A stretch of 64,000 nt of DNA from Alphaproteobacteria bacterium UBA4588 (GCA_905182195.1 CAJJAW010000003.1:220591-284590), one strand, 5' to 3'; shown: positions 10,151 through 20,500, counted from the stretch's first letter. Notes: generated by a model not told the origin, from the sequence alone. Program-made: numbers and translations.

Positions 10151-10945
10151 TTAATAATTCCCATTTAGCCAATTGTCTAAATTCCCATCGTTTTCTGGCC
10201 TAAAATAGGCCACCATGCGCCCTATCTCAGGTGCTATAGCATCACAGCCCCAGGGAAGGATGCCATGTAGTGAAAGGCGATGCAGTAGATAGCATTGGCC
10301 CGGCTGCGCCCATACTGTTACGCGCGGACACCGCTCAAAGCAGTCTTTACGCGCCGCGTGGTAGACATCTGTCAGATCAGTTGTTCCCCAGTCTGCCACC
10401 GGCACTTTATTCAACACAGATCTGAACGCCTCCCTGATGATATGATGACTGCCCTCCCAAACCACCATTGGGCTGGCTTGCTCTGAGGTTTGTACCAATG
10501 GAATTCCAAGTACGAATTGATGTGGCTCATAAATATAGCGCCGCCTATCGGGGCCGTCAGGGCGCAAGCCATCCACATGAGCTGCACAGCGGATTTCACG
10601 GTAGCGATGCGCCGCCTCGCTCTCGGAGCCGTCATAGGCAGGATAACCAGGGTACATCACAGAAATTTGTGCGTAATCAAGCGCCAACTTCCCATGCAAA
10701 CCAGTAATGAAATTGATTGCAGGCCCCGACAGCGCGGGACCACCCTCTAAGCGGCCTAATCGGTCGTTAGGTAATATATTAACCCCCGCAAACCATGTTC
10801 CACCGTGCCGTAACCAGGCTGCAATATTTTTAGGATCTGAAATAATTTGGGCCGCATAAGGCTGCACATGCTCAACCCAGTCGCCAATAGCTGAATTATG
10901 CGAAAATATGATCCATCCGCGCCTTTGCATCGCGGCTAGGCCCAT
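10151..10945 (-). CDS. Phytanoyl-CoA dioxygenase-like protein (start revised)
   Basis: Track ORF begins inside the neighbouring TauE gene; ATG at 10945 gives a 4-gene-like overlap. AAHVDGLRPDG...HQFVLGIPLVQ...VWEGSHHI...LHRLSLHG Fe/2OG-like residues. Confidence 0.7.
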   Translation of the reverse strand: MGLAAMQRRGWIIFSHNSAIGDWVEHVQPYAAQIISDPKNIAAWLRHGGTWFAGVNILPNDRLGRLEGGPALSGPAINFITGLHGKLALDYAQISVMYPGYPAYDGSESEAAHRYREIRCAAHVDGLRPDGPDRRRYIYEPHQFVLGIPLVQTSEQASPMVVWEGSHHIIREAFRSVLNKVPVADWGTTDLTDVYHAARKDCFERCPRVTVWAQPGQCYLLHRLSLHGILPWGCDAIAPEIGRMVAYFRPENDGNLDNWLNGNY

Positions 10946-11754
10946 AGAGCAGTACTCACCATATTGGCTGCCACGATGAGCAAAAACGCCCCAAACAACC
11001 GTTTCAGGGGCTTTGCATCCATCCGGTGAGCTACATTGGCTCCGATTGGTGCAAAAATGAATGTCATAGGGATAATTACGAAAAATGTTGGCAAGTTTAT
11101 TGCCCCAAATGTCCAAGGCAAACGCGGTGCTTCCACCTGAACAAACAACCACACAACAGCAGAGGGGATTGCAATGGCGAGGCCAAATCCGGCTGCCGTA
11201 GCCACAGCCCGATGGATTGGAACCCTGTGCAATGACATGAATGGCACCCCGAGCGATCCACCACCAATTCCCAAAAGGACTGACAACCCTCCCAATACGG
11301 GCCCCAAGAGCCAGCGCCAAAGCCCACGCGGCATACCATCCGCCAAAGCCCAAGATTCTTTGCCAAAGGCAAGGTATAGGCCAATCACAGCCCCAAGGCT
11401 ACCAAATATTAGCTGCAGGACTACAGACTCAAGGCTTGCCGCCAACGCCACACCAAAGACCGCACCAAGGGCAATTCCCGGCGCCCATTGGCTTAAAATC
11501 TGCCAGTCCACAGCACCTTTTTTATGATGGCTTTGGGTCGAGCGGATTGAAGTGACAATAATGGTGGCCAATGACGTAGCCAGACACACCTGCATGAGCT
11601 GCGGCCCATCAAACCCGAGATACTGAAACGCATAGAAAAACGCGGGTACTAGTACAATACCACCGCCAACCCCTAATAGCCCTGCCAAAAATCCTGCAAA
11701 ACCGCCAATTACGATCAAACTAACAAAAACTGGCAGAAGTGCGGCCATATCCAT
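10936..11754 (-). CDS. Sulfite exporter TauE/SafE family protein
   Basis: GFLAGLLGVGGGIVLVPAFFYAF and second repeat LLGIGGGSLGVPFMS. Confidence 0.93.
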   Translation of the reverse strand: MDMAALLPVFVSLIVIGGFAGFLAGLLGVGGGIVLVPAFFYAFQYLGFDGPQLMQVCLATSLATIIVTSIRSTQSHHKKGAVDWQILSQWAPGIALGAVFGVALAASLESVVLQLIFGSLGAVIGLYLAFGKESWALADGMPRGLWRWLLGPVLGGLSVLLGIGGGSLGVPFMSLHRVPIHRAVATAAGFGLAIAIPSAVVWLFVQVEAPRLPWTFGAINLPTFFVIIPMTFIFAPIGANVAHRMDAKPLKRLFGAFLLIVAANMVSTALWA

Positions 11755-12770
11755 TAGCTGGTTTCCAATTTTTGTTGTTGACCCAAGATCACGCGTATTT
11801 CATCCAACAGAACACGGTAATCCGCAACATCAGACGAATGACAGCCCCCGAGCTCTGACAAGCGCCTTCGCCAATGCCGCGCTCCAGTTTGTCCAGCAAA
11901 AAGTCCAAACATATGTCGGGTTATCTGATGTAGTCGCCCACCTTTTTTCAGATGGGCCTCAATATAGGGGATCATTTTCGCAGCAATATCCTCAGCGCTC
12001 GAGGCTGCGCCGCCATCAAACACATCACAATCCACCCGAGCCAATATGTCATAAGGGTTTTGATAAGCGGCCCGCCCAATCATCACTCCATCCATCCCCG
12101 CGCTCAGATGCTTTTTAGCTGCAGTTAGGCTATTTACGCCACCATTTATGCTTAGATGCAAGCCAGGGAACGCACGTTTCATTTCCTGCACCAAGGGGTA
12201 ATCCAGCGGTGGGACATCTCGATTTTCCTTAGGGCTCAAACCCTGAAGCCAAGCTTTGCGCGCATGAATAGTCACCCGCAGGACCCCAGTGTCCTCAATC
12301 ATGGCCAGGAACTTAGGCAATGTATCCTCAGGAATTTGATCATCAACGCCAATTCTGCATTTAACGGTTATTTCAGCGCCACAGGCCTGCTGCATCTGCT
12401 CAAGGCAAGCGCGCACCACATCCGGCTCAGTCATCAATACAGCACCAAAACTTCCTGATTGCACGCGATCAGAAGGGCAACCTAAATTGAGATTAACCTC
12501 ATGATACCCATGCGCCGCCCCAAGCGCCGTGGCTTTTCCCAGTTGATCAGGATCCGAGCCCCCCAATTGCAGCGCAACCGGTTGTTCTTCCGGCTTGAAA
12601 TCCAACAATTGTAAGGCACCACCCAAAACTAGTGCCGGGGCGGTCACCATTTCCGTATAAAGCAGAGCTTTGTTTGAAATTAGGCGATGGAAAAAGCGGC
12701 AATGCCTATCAGTACACGCCATCATTGGTGCGACAGACAGGCGAGAGGCCGCAGAAACCTCAGTATTCAT
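11754..12770 (-). CDS. dusA: tRNA-dihydrouridine synthase A
   Basis: LSVAPMMACTDRHCRFFHRLIS, NLNLGCPSDRVQSGSFGAVLM. Confidence 0.96.
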   Translation of the reverse strand: MNTEVSAASRLSVAPMMACTDRHCRFFHRLISNKALLYTEMVTAPALVLGGALQLLDFKPEEQPVALQLGGSDPDQLGKATALGAAHGYHEVNLNLGCPSDRVQSGSFGAVLMTEPDVVRACLEQMQQACGAEITVKCRIGVDDQIPEDTLPKFLAMIEDTGVLRVTIHARKAWLQGLSPKENRDVPPLDYPLVQEMKRAFPGLHLSINGGVNSLTAAKKHLSAGMDGVMIGRAAYQNPYDILARVDCDVFDGGAASSAEDIAAKMIPYIEAHLKKGGRLHQITRHMFGLFAGQTGARHWRRRLSELGGCHSSDVADYRVLLDEIRVILGQQQKLETS

Positions 12771-13057
12771 ATTACTATACCCACTTTAGCACCTAATTGG
12801 CTTTCAACATAACTGCACATCCGTGCTTTTTCCGCCTAATATTGAGCATAACAATACAAAAAGATATCCAGCCATGACCCACTATTACAACAAAAGTAAA
12901 AATGCGACTCTTTAGTCTATGCCGTGTAAATCAACATAAGGCAAAACTACAAATTATGCATGGCTATGATCACATAGTTTACGTCCTGATCGCAGCTAGT
13001 GGATAACACCGAAGCTAACCATTCGGCCTCATATTAGTCCTTTTATGTAATACAGAG

Positions 13058-13856
13058 CTAGGGCGTGCCATTGAAGGTAAATACAAGCCTCGCCATTGAT
13101 CTTATAGTTATTAATGATGCTTTTTGCCCGCGCAGAAAGTAGCCATTGCTCCAACCGGCGTGCCGCTTGGATGTTAACATGATTATGCTTATCAGGGTTT
13201 ACCGCAATATACGCGTATTGATTGAATAACATTGGGTCGCCCGAAAAGAGTAGCTCCAATGCGCCTTTATTACCAAAATTTAACCAGCTAGCGCGGTCAG
13301 CCATAATATATGAGTTTAAGCCTGATGCGCTATTCAGACTTGCTCCCATGCCGGCCCCTACGGCTTTATACCAAGGTCCAAAATGCCTAGGGTCGAGGAC
13401 AGCCGCTGACCAGAGGGCTAATTCCTTTTTGTGGGTGCCACTATCATCTCCACGGCTAACGAAGCTGTTCCTTGCCTCAAAAATAAGCTGAATCGCACCT
13501 ACGGCACTCTCCGCCTCACTGATCTTTGCAGGGTCGGACCTTGGACCTATAATTACAAAATCATTATACATAATATTACGTCTATGAGTGCCAAAACCGG
13601 CAGCGACAAACGCCGCTTCTGCAGTTTTTGAGTGCACCAGTATTGCATCGACATCGCCCGCTTCACCCAAGCGGATTGCTTGGCCCGTGCCTACTATAAG
13701 CAGTTGGACATCGAGCCCTGTATCCATCCGGATAGCAGGCAAAAGGACATCAGAAAGGCCTGAATTATTAAAACTGGTTGTAGCAGCCAACCGCATGGTT
13801 TCTGCTTGCACCTGTGTGCTGAACACTATCAAAACAGCAAAAATAAAATGGATCAT
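13058..13856 (-). CDS. tupA: Tungstate ABC transporter substrate-binding protein (TupA-like), apparent frameshift near the 3' end
   Basis: RLAATTSFNNSGLSDVLLPAI, GDVDAILVHSKTAE, SRGDDSGTHKKELALW. Open ORF as given runs to 13029; alternative frame after about 13088 gives a more canonical end ...NGE-LVFTFNGTP*. Confidence 0.85.
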
Positions 13857-14569
13857 TCAATGATATCCCCGTTTAGGAATGCTCTTGCCGCAGACGTACT
13901 TGGGGTTATAAAAAATTCTGATGCGTTTCCCTGCTCGTGTAAGGTACCATTTAAAAAAAACAGGATCCGTCCGGCCAGACGACGGGCTTGGCCAAGATCA
14001 TGGGTAGTCATGATAATATGGGTTCCAGCCTGTGTAGCATTTTTCAAAAGCTCTTCAATTTCACGCGTCGAGCGGCCATCTAGGTTGGCACAGGGCTCAT
14101 CGAGAAAAAGTACCTGTGGCGTACGTATCAACGCCCGCCCAAGAGCAAGCTTTTGCTGTTCGCCGCCCGACAGACGTGGGGCAGGAAAGTCTAGCACATC
14201 TTGCAGGCCTATTTTTTGAGCCCATTCTACGACGCGAGTGGTAATCTCAGCTTTGTCCATGCCAACAAGTTGCAACGGATAGGCTAAGTTTTGGCGAACC
14301 GATCGGCGCAGCATTATTGGACTTTGAAACACATAAGCCTGCGACTGACGTGCCTTTGCATCTGGGATAGACCATTTCACAGTCCCATAAGAAACCCGTT
14401 CGACGCCGTGTAGCACTTTGAGAAAAGTGGTCTTACCAGCCCCATTTGGCCCTAAAACTATGTTAAATCCATCGACTTTAAAATCTAGGCTTAGAGGTCC
14501 TAGGACGCTCTTACCACGCCTTTTAACCGACACAGAATTCAAGCTGACAGAGATTGGATAGTTCACCAT
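13853..14569 (-). CDS. tupC: Tungstate-type ABC transporter ATP-binding protein
   Basis: Walker A GPNGAGKTTFL, signature LSGGEQQKLALGRAL, Walker B VLFLDEP. Confidence 0.9.
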   Translation of the reverse strand: MVNYPISVSLNSVSVKRRGKSVLGPLSLDFKVDGFNIVLGPNGAGKTTFLKVLHGVERVSYGTVKWSIPDAKARQSQAYVFQSPIMLRRSVRQNLAYPLQLVGMDKAEITTRVVEWAQKIGLQDVLDFPAPRLSGGEQQKLALGRALIRTPQVLFLDEPCANLDGRSTREIEELLKNATQAGTHIIMTTHDLGQARRLAGRILFFLNGTLHEQGNASEFFITPSTSAARAFLNGDIIE

Positions 14570-15267
14570 GTGCCCTCCCGCTCCGTTCGAGATAAGGCGT
14601 GAATAGCTAAATTAACGACCAATGTCAGCGCAATAAGTACGAAACCCAGCCCTAGAGCCAAAGCAAAGTCACCCTTGCCAGTCTCAAGTGCAATCGCCGT
14701 CGTTAGCACCCGAGTGGCATGGTCTATATTACCGCCCACAATCATGATGGCCCCAACCTCGCCAATTGCTCGTCCAAAACCTGCCAAAGCTGCTGTCATC
14801 AATGTGCGCCGACCGTCCCAGATCAATGCTGCTACACGTTGGCGTTTTGAGGTATTTAGAGAAATCAATAAGTCGTGATATTCAGACCAGAGCTCGCGCA
14901 TGGCTTGGTGCGTGATAGAGGCTATCAGAGGAGTAATGATGATCACTTGAGCAACAATCATTGCAGTGGGTGTAAACAACAACCCTAGCACCCCAAAGGG
15001 TCCCGAGCGAGACAGCAACAAATACACAATTAATCCTACCACTACGGGAGGCAATCCCATAAGCGCGTTGAGCGCTGCAATAGTGACACGACGATACCGA
15101 AATCTACGAATAGCAAGCCAAGTGCCAAATGGAAGAGCCAATGCAGATGCCACAACCAAAGCGGTAAAGCTGACCTTCAACGAACGTACTGTAATTTCAA
15201 TAAGATCCGAATCTAGTATGATAATCAGCCAGAATGCTTCTTGTATACCAGCCCATATTTCATTCAT
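14563..15267 (-). CDS. tupB: Tungstate-type ABC transporter permease
   Basis: Permease EAA loop AALAGFGRAIGEVGAIMIVGGN; operon with tupA/tupC. Confidence 0.9.
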   Translation of the reverse strand: MNEIWAGIQEAFWLIIILDSDLIEITVRSLKVSFTALVVASALALPFGTWLAIRRFRYRRVTIAALNALMGLPPVVVGLIVYLLLSRSGPFGVLGLLFTPTAMIVAQVIIITPLIASITHQAMRELWSEYHDLLISLNTSKRQRVAALIWDGRRTLMTAALAGFGRAIGEVGAIMIVGGNIDHATRVLTTAIALETGKGDFALALGLGFVLIALTLVVNLAIHALSRTEREGTW

Positions 15268-15298
15268 TAAAACGCAGTCCTAATCAGGAAAACTTAGG

Positions 15299-15427
15299 TC
15301 AGTTATCCAGCTGAACATTAGCACCTAAAGTACGCTCTTGGCTAGAAAATCCAGCTTGTTTCAAAACAAGGTTAGCTCCAACCGAAATAACAGCTATAGC
15401 TAGAAACGCCACAAACATTGTTTTCAT
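15299..15427 (-). CDS. Small 42-aa protein with hydrophobic N-terminus
   Basis: Manual translation MKTMFVAFLAIAVISVGANLVLKQAGFSSQERTLGANVQLDN*; upstream AAGGAGAG Shine-Dalgarno; not in the ORF track. Confidence 0.55.
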   Translation of the reverse strand: MKTMFVAFLAIAVISVGANLVLKQAGFSSQERTLGANVQLDN

Positions 15428-15511
15428 TTTATCTCTCTCCTTGCACACTTAAGATACATAGATATTTTTCAATTAAAATCTCAATATCAGCTCAGCGAAA
15501 TACTGTATAAC

Positions 15512-16801
15512 CTACTTAGCCGGGGGTGCAGCCTTCTTAGGTGCAGCCTTCTTAGGTGACGCTTTCTTAGCCGTCACTTTCTTAGGCGAGACTGCCACAG
15601 GAGCAGCCTTTACAGATGCAGCTTGTGCAGGAGCAATACCCTTTTCTGCCATTATTTCCTCAACCCAAATGGAGTGATGCTCACGCGCCCACTGCTCTTC
15701 TACTTTACCAGACCCCATTGCATCGTAAGCTCCCTCCATACCAATAGAACCAATATAGATATGTGCTAAAATGATTGCCATCAAAACGAAACTTACAACA
15801 GCGTGCCAAAGTTGCGCGTATTGCATTTCTTCATGTGGAGCCAGGACCTCTCGCAGCTCTCCAAATCCCAGTAAACTGGAAATACCCGTTGCGTTGATTT
15901 TAGAAAATGTGGCCGCAAACATATTGAGTTCAAATGGAAACAACAGTGACAAGCCCGACACCGATATGGATACTCCAAGTACGATTACTGACCAAAAAAT
16001 CAACTTTTGGCCCGCATTAAATTTTTTAGCCGGTGGATGACCCTTAGAAAAAATGCCGCCACCCTTTCGCAGCCAGTTGATATCGCTGCGGTGTGGAATA
16101 TTTTCTGCAACCCACATCACAAAAATCATAGCAAGCGCCAACATGAAGGCCCAAGATACGTTGTTGTGCACCCATTTGGACCCAACAGCTAGAAACGAAA
16201 ATGTCTCATGGCCAAATGTTGGGATTAAAAATTTGCGTCCAAAAAGAGAAATAAGCCCCGTAAGCCCCAAAAGAATAAAAGAGCCAGAGAGCAACCAGTG
16301 GCCAAAGCGCTCTATAGCTTTAAAGCGTGTTATTTTTCGACCTGTTTTTTCCCCATCAATTTTAATACGCCCACGGTACATAAAGAAGGCCGCCAGCAAT
16401 GCGATCATGCCCATCAAAAGCCCACCACCATATGTGGCAAGCGGCCCCGCTCGGAATTTCAACCAACTCATGCCTCCATCCTGAATCAGAACCGCCGCTG
16501 CCGGGCCATTATTGGATGCTTTTGTATCAGCTGAACCGAAGCGCACCGCGCGCCAGAGTTCAGGGTCAGAAGTCCCACCAAGCGTACCAAGCTGATTAGA
16601 AATGCCGGCAGCACTATCGGGATCACCAGTAGCGCTACTGCGGAAGCTGTTTTCCACAACTTCGCCGCGCTGACGTAACATAATATCTTCAACAGTCTGT
16701 GCGCCCCCCGTGGCGCTGCGGTCAGGAGCATCAGCGCTTTGCGCAGACGCAGTTGATAGGAATGACAGGGTCAAAATCAAAGCAATCATAGCACGCAGCA
16801 T
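15512..16801 (-). CDS. Formate dehydrogenase cytochrome b556 (gamma) subunit with Lys/Ala/Pro-rich C-terminal tail
   Basis: KITRFKAIERFGHWLLSGSFILLGLTG, later conserved His-containing TM HAVVSFVLMAIILAHIYIGS; operon with FDH beta and alpha. Confidence 0.9.
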   Translation of the reverse strand: MLRAMIALILTLSFLSTASAQSADAPDRSATGGAQTVEDIMLRQRGEVVENSFRSSATGDPDSAAGISNQLGTLGGTSDPELWRAVRFGSADTKASNNGPAAAVLIQDGGMSWLKFRAGPLATYGGGLLMGMIALLAAFFMYRGRIKIDGEKTGRKITRFKAIERFGHWLLSGSFILLGLTGLISLFGRKFLIPTFGHETFSFLAVGSKWVHNNVSWAFMLALAMIFVMWVAENIPHRSDINWLRKGGGIFSKGHPPAKKFNAGQKLIFWSVIVLGVSISVSGLSLLFPFELNMFAATFSKINATGISSLLGFGELREVLAPHEEMQYAQLWHAVVSFVLMAIILAHIYIGSIGMEGAYDAMGSGKVEEQWAREHHSIWVEEIMAEKGIAPAQAASVKAAPVAVSPKKVTAKKASPKKAAPKKAAPPAK

Positions 16802-16828
16802 ATCGTTTCCTTAGAGTTGTTAGGTGAA

Positions 16829-16854
16829 AAGGGCGACCCTGCAGGATCGCCCTT
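16829..16854 (-). terminator. Strong intercistronic hairpin between FDH beta and gamma genes (attenuator/terminator-like)
   Basis: AAGGGCGA-CCCTGCAGGA-TCGCCCTT, 8-bp perfect stem, followed on the minus strand by TTTT. Confidence 0.6.
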
Positions 16855-16881
16855 CCTATTCACGTATTCAGACGGGACAAA

Positions 16882-17475
16882 TTAGCCGCCCTTTTGGTCA
16901 TATGCTGTACCCCAGCCCCAAGCGCCGGAGCCAAAGCCGCGAGACACAACACGTTCGCGGTAGATTCCTGAGACGACGTCTCCATCACCCGCTAAAAGTG
17001 CTTTAGTGGCACACATCTCGGCACAGATTGGCAATTTGCCTTCTGCAATCCTGTTACGACCATATTTAGAAAACTCCGCTGTGGAGTGGTTTTCCTCTGG
17101 TCCACCGGCGCAAAATGTACATTTGTCCATCTTGCCACGTGAACCGAAGTTACCAGCCTGTGGAAACTGCGGCGCGCCAAACGGACACGCATAGAAGCAG
17201 TAACCACACCCGATGCAGAGGTCTTTGGAGTGCAAAACAATCCCTTCCTCGTTCTGGTAAAAGCAGTCTACAGGGCAGACCGCCATACAGGGCGCATCGG
17301 AACAGTGCATGCAGGCCACAGAGATCGACCGTTCACCCGGTGAGCCGTCATTGATCGTGACGACTTTACGGCGGTTGATGCCCCATGGAACTTCATGTTC
17401 GTTTTTACACGCGGTGACGCAAGCGTTGCATTCAATGCAGCGTTCAGCGTCGACGAGAAACTTTGCTCTTGCCAT
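16882..17475 (-). CDS. fdh3B: Formate dehydrogenase beta subunit, 4Fe-4S ferredoxin-type (FDH3 type)
   Basis: CIECNACVTACKNEH, CMHCSDAPCMAVCPVDC, CIGCGYCFYACPFGAP. Confidence 0.93.
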   Translation of the reverse strand: MARAKFLVDAERCIECNACVTACKNEHEVPWGINRRKVVTINDGSPGERSISVACMHCSDAPCMAVCPVDCFYQNEEGIVLHSKDLCIGCGYCFYACPFGAPQFPQAGNFGSRGKMDKCTFCAGGPEENHSTAEFSKYGRNRIAEGKLPICAEMCATKALLAGDGDVVSGIYRERVVSRGFGSGAWGWGTAYDQKGG

Positions 17476-17488
17476 TTCTCAGGTCTCC

Positions 17489-20383
17489 TTATGCTGTCCA
17501 AATTTTGCAGAGAGTAGCTTTAGTCTCCTGCATCTGGGTCACTGAATCATACCCATAGGTTTGTGCGGTATTTGAGCTTTCACCCAAAACGAAGGGAGCT
17601 GCCCCATCAGGATACTTATCCCGACGATCGACACCCTCTAGATGGCCCCCAAAGTGGAATGGCATAAAGGCTACGCCCTCACCAACCCGTTCAGTTACCA
17701 TTGCCATCACTTTGACTTTGGCACCTTCAGGGCCCTCCACCCAAACCTGCACGCCGTCACGCACACCAAGATTATTAGCATCTCGGGTGTTGATTTCGAC
17801 GAACATATCCTGCTGTAACTCGGCCAGCCATGGGTTTGAACGTGACTCGTCTGCGCCACCTTCATATTCCACCAAACGACCCGATGTGAGTATCATTGGG
17901 TACTCCTTCGAGAAGTCTTGCTTCTGGATCGAGGCATACATAGTCGGAAGGCGGTAGAATTTGCGATCTTCATATGTTGGATAGTCCACGACCAAGTCGC
18001 GACGGTTAGTGTAAAGCGGTTCACGGTGCACGGGTACTGGATCCGGGAAGGTCCAAACAACCGCACGGGCCTTCGCATTACCAAAGGGCGCACATTCATG
18101 CGCAATTGCAACACGTTGAATGCCACCTGAAAGGTCAGTTTTCCAGTTGGTTTTCACGCCAGCGATACCGTCGATGACAGAACGTTCTGCCGCCGTTAGC
18201 TCGTTGTCCCACCCAAGGTCTATTAGCATCTGCATTGTGAACTCAGGATACCCGTCTTTGATATCTGAATCCTTGCTGTAGACGCCTTCAGCCAACATAT
18301 TATCACCATCGCGTTCCACGCCAAAGCGAGCCCGAAATGTAAGTCCACCCTCAGAAACACGTTTGGACATGTCATAAAGGTTTGGCGTGCCTGGGTGATT
18401 CATGTCGGCGGTGCCCCAAGATGGCCACGGCAGACCGTAGTAATCACCATCTGCTGGGCCACCAATGGCTTGCAGCGTTGTGCGGTCAAACGTGTGTTGA
18501 TTATCCATGTGCATCTTAATGCGTTCCGGACTTTGACCAGTATAGCCAATTGTCCACATGCCGCGGTTAAACTCTCTAGTAACCGACTCAACGTTTGGCG
18601 TCTCTGGATCTTCCATTTCAATATTCCGGAAAAAACGATCAGCCCAACCAAATTTGTTTAAAAACTTGGCCATGATGACGTGATCTGGCAAACTTTCAAA
18701 CAGTGGGTCAACTACTTTATCACGCCACTGGAAAGACCGGTTTGAGGCCGTGACAGAGCCACGGGTTTCAAACTGTGTACAGGCCGGCAATAAATATACG
18801 CCATCTGTACGGTCATGTAAAATAGCTGAGACAGTTGGATAAGGGTCAACGACAACCAACATATCAAGCTGCTCCATAGCAGTCTTCATCTCCTTCAGGC
18901 GGGTCTGTGAGTTAGGAGCATGGCCCCAGAGTACCATGGCTCGCACCTTATCAGGGTTGTCCATGTTCTCCGGATCCTCAAGGACACCATCAATCCAACG
19001 TGACACCGGAATTCCGGTGAGGTTTTGAAGAGACTTATCTTTGCCTGCCGAATCTTTTACCACATCGAACTGACCCTTCAGCCAGTCTCCGTCTTCCTCC
19101 CAAACACGCGCCCAGTGAGCCCAAGCGCCTGCAGAAAGGCCATAGTATCCAGGAAGTGTATGACTAAGTACGCCTAAATCAGTCGCACCTTGAACGTTGC
19201 AGTGACCACGGAAGATGTTCGTACCACCACCAGATGTGCCCATATTGCCAAGTGCCAACTGCAGAATACAGTACGCACGTGTGTTGTTGTTACCATTACT
19301 GTGCTGTGTGCCACCCATGCACCAAATTACAGTGCCAGGACGGTTGTTAGCCATTGTCCGCGCCACACGCTCTAGCTGCTCACCTGGGGCACCTGTTACA
19401 CGCTCAACTTCCTCTGGGTTCCACTTGCGCACTTCGTCTTGGATCTGATCCATGCCCCACACACGGGTACGAATAAACTCTTTATCTTCCCAACCGTTTT
19501 CGAAGATATGCCATAAAATACCCCAAACCAACGCAACATCAGAACCGGGCCGGAAGCGAACATACTCATCAGCATGAGCCGCCGTACGCGTGAAACGTGG
19601 ATCGCAGACAATGATTGGCGCGTTATTTTGTTCTTTTGCTTTCAACAAATGAAGCAAGGACACAGGATGCGCCTCGGCAGGGTTCCCACCAATAATGAAG
19701 ATCGCCTTGGAGTTGTGGATATCATTATAGCTATTAGTCATGGCGCCATAGCCCCATGTGTTTGCTACGCCTGCCACAGTTGTCGAGTGACAAATACGGG
19801 CCTGGTGGTCAACGTTATTTGTACCCCAATAAGCCGCAAATTTGCGGAACATATATGCCTGTTCGTTGCTGTGTTTTGCAGAACCGAGCCAATATACTGA
19901 ATCAGGTCCACTTTCTTCGCGGATTTTCATCATGCCGTCGCCGATCTCATCGATCGCTTGCTCCCAGCTAATGCGTTTCCACTCTCCACCCTCTTTTTTC
20001 ATTGGGTACTTCAAACGACGTTCGCCGTGAGCATGCTCTCGTACCGCGGCACCTTTTGCACAATGTGCACCAAGGTTAAATGGGCTGTCCCAGCCGGGCT
20101 CTTGACCCGTCCAAACACCGTTGCTGACCTCAGCAATAACAGTACAGCCTACAGAACAGTGCGTACAGACGGATTTAATAGTCTCTACGGCACCATTTAC
20201 AGCAGATGCTGCCGAGGCCTGGGTAACTGAACCGCCAGTTGCCGAAATAGCCGCAAGGCCACCAATTGCCAAACCGCTGCCGCGCAAAAACGCGCGTCGG
20301 TCGACAGATTTTTCTGCAACGTCAGATAGGATACCAGTCCGTTGGGAGCGTCGCGCAACCCCGTTGGTCTTTTTCCTTAACAT
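17489..20383 (-). CDS. Formate dehydrogenase alpha subunit, Mo/W-bis-MGD, Cys (not Sec) type
   Basis: TAT signal KSVDRRAFLRGSG, CTHCSVGCTVIAEV, active-site region ARICHSTTVAGVANTWGYGAMTNS. Start revised to ATG at 20383. Confidence 0.95.
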   Translation of the reverse strand: MLRKKTNGVARRSQRTGILSDVAEKSVDRRAFLRGSGLAIGGLAAISATGGSVTQASAASAVNGAVETIKSVCTHCSVGCTVIAEVSNGVWTGQEPGWDSPFNLGAHCAKGAAVREHAHGERRLKYPMKKEGGEWKRISWEQAIDEIGDGMMKIREESGPDSVYWLGSAKHSNEQAYMFRKFAAYWGTNNVDHQARICHSTTVAGVANTWGYGAMTNSYNDIHNSKAIFIIGGNPAEAHPVSLLHLLKAKEQNNAPIIVCDPRFTRTAAHADEYVRFRPGSDVALVWGILWHIFENGWEDKEFIRTRVWGMDQIQDEVRKWNPEEVERVTGAPGEQLERVARTMANNRPGTVIWCMGGTQHSNGNNNTRAYCILQLALGNMGTSGGGTNIFRGHCNVQGATDLGVLSHTLPGYYGLSAGAWAHWARVWEEDGDWLKGQFDVVKDSAGKDKSLQNLTGIPVSRWIDGVLEDPENMDNPDKVRAMVLWGHAPNSQTRLKEMKTAMEQLDMLVVVDPYPTVSAILHDRTDGVYLLPACTQFETRGSVTASNRSFQWRDKVVDPLFESLPDHVIMAKFLNKFGWADRFFRNIEMEDPETPNVESVTREFNRGMWTIGYTGQSPERIKMHMDNQHTFDRTTLQAIGGPADGDYYGLPWPSWGTADMNHPGTPNLYDMSKRVSEGGLTFRARFGVERDGDNMLAEGVYSKDSDIKDGYPEFTMQMLIDLGWDNELTAAERSVIDGIAGVKTNWKTDLSGGIQRVAIAHECAPFGNAKARAVVWTFPDPVPVHREPLYTNRRDLVVDYPTYEDRKFYRLPTMYASIQKQDFSKEYPMILTSGRLVEYEGGADESRSNPWLAELQQDMFVEINTRDANNLGVRDGVQVWVEGPEGAKVKVMAMVTERVGEGVAFMPFHFGGHLEGVDRRDKYPDGAAPFVLGESSNTAQTYGYDSVTQMQETKATLCKIWTA

Positions 20384-20500
20384 TTTATTCCTCCCTTGCT
20401 CGCTAAGGTAAAAACCTTCGCTTGCTTGGTTAACTTTTGAACTCAGACAGTCGGGCGTCACGCAACCAGTCGTCTGGGGTTAGTATCGAGCAACAGCGTC

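Noticed and set aside
10945-11353. N-terminal 136 residues of the 400-aa ORF at 10151-11353
   Set aside because: They overlap the tauE-like coding sequence in another frame; the real start is near 10945.
17489-20383. Selenocysteine formate dehydrogenase
   Set aside because: The active-site region reads RICHSTT with Cys and has no in-frame TGA.
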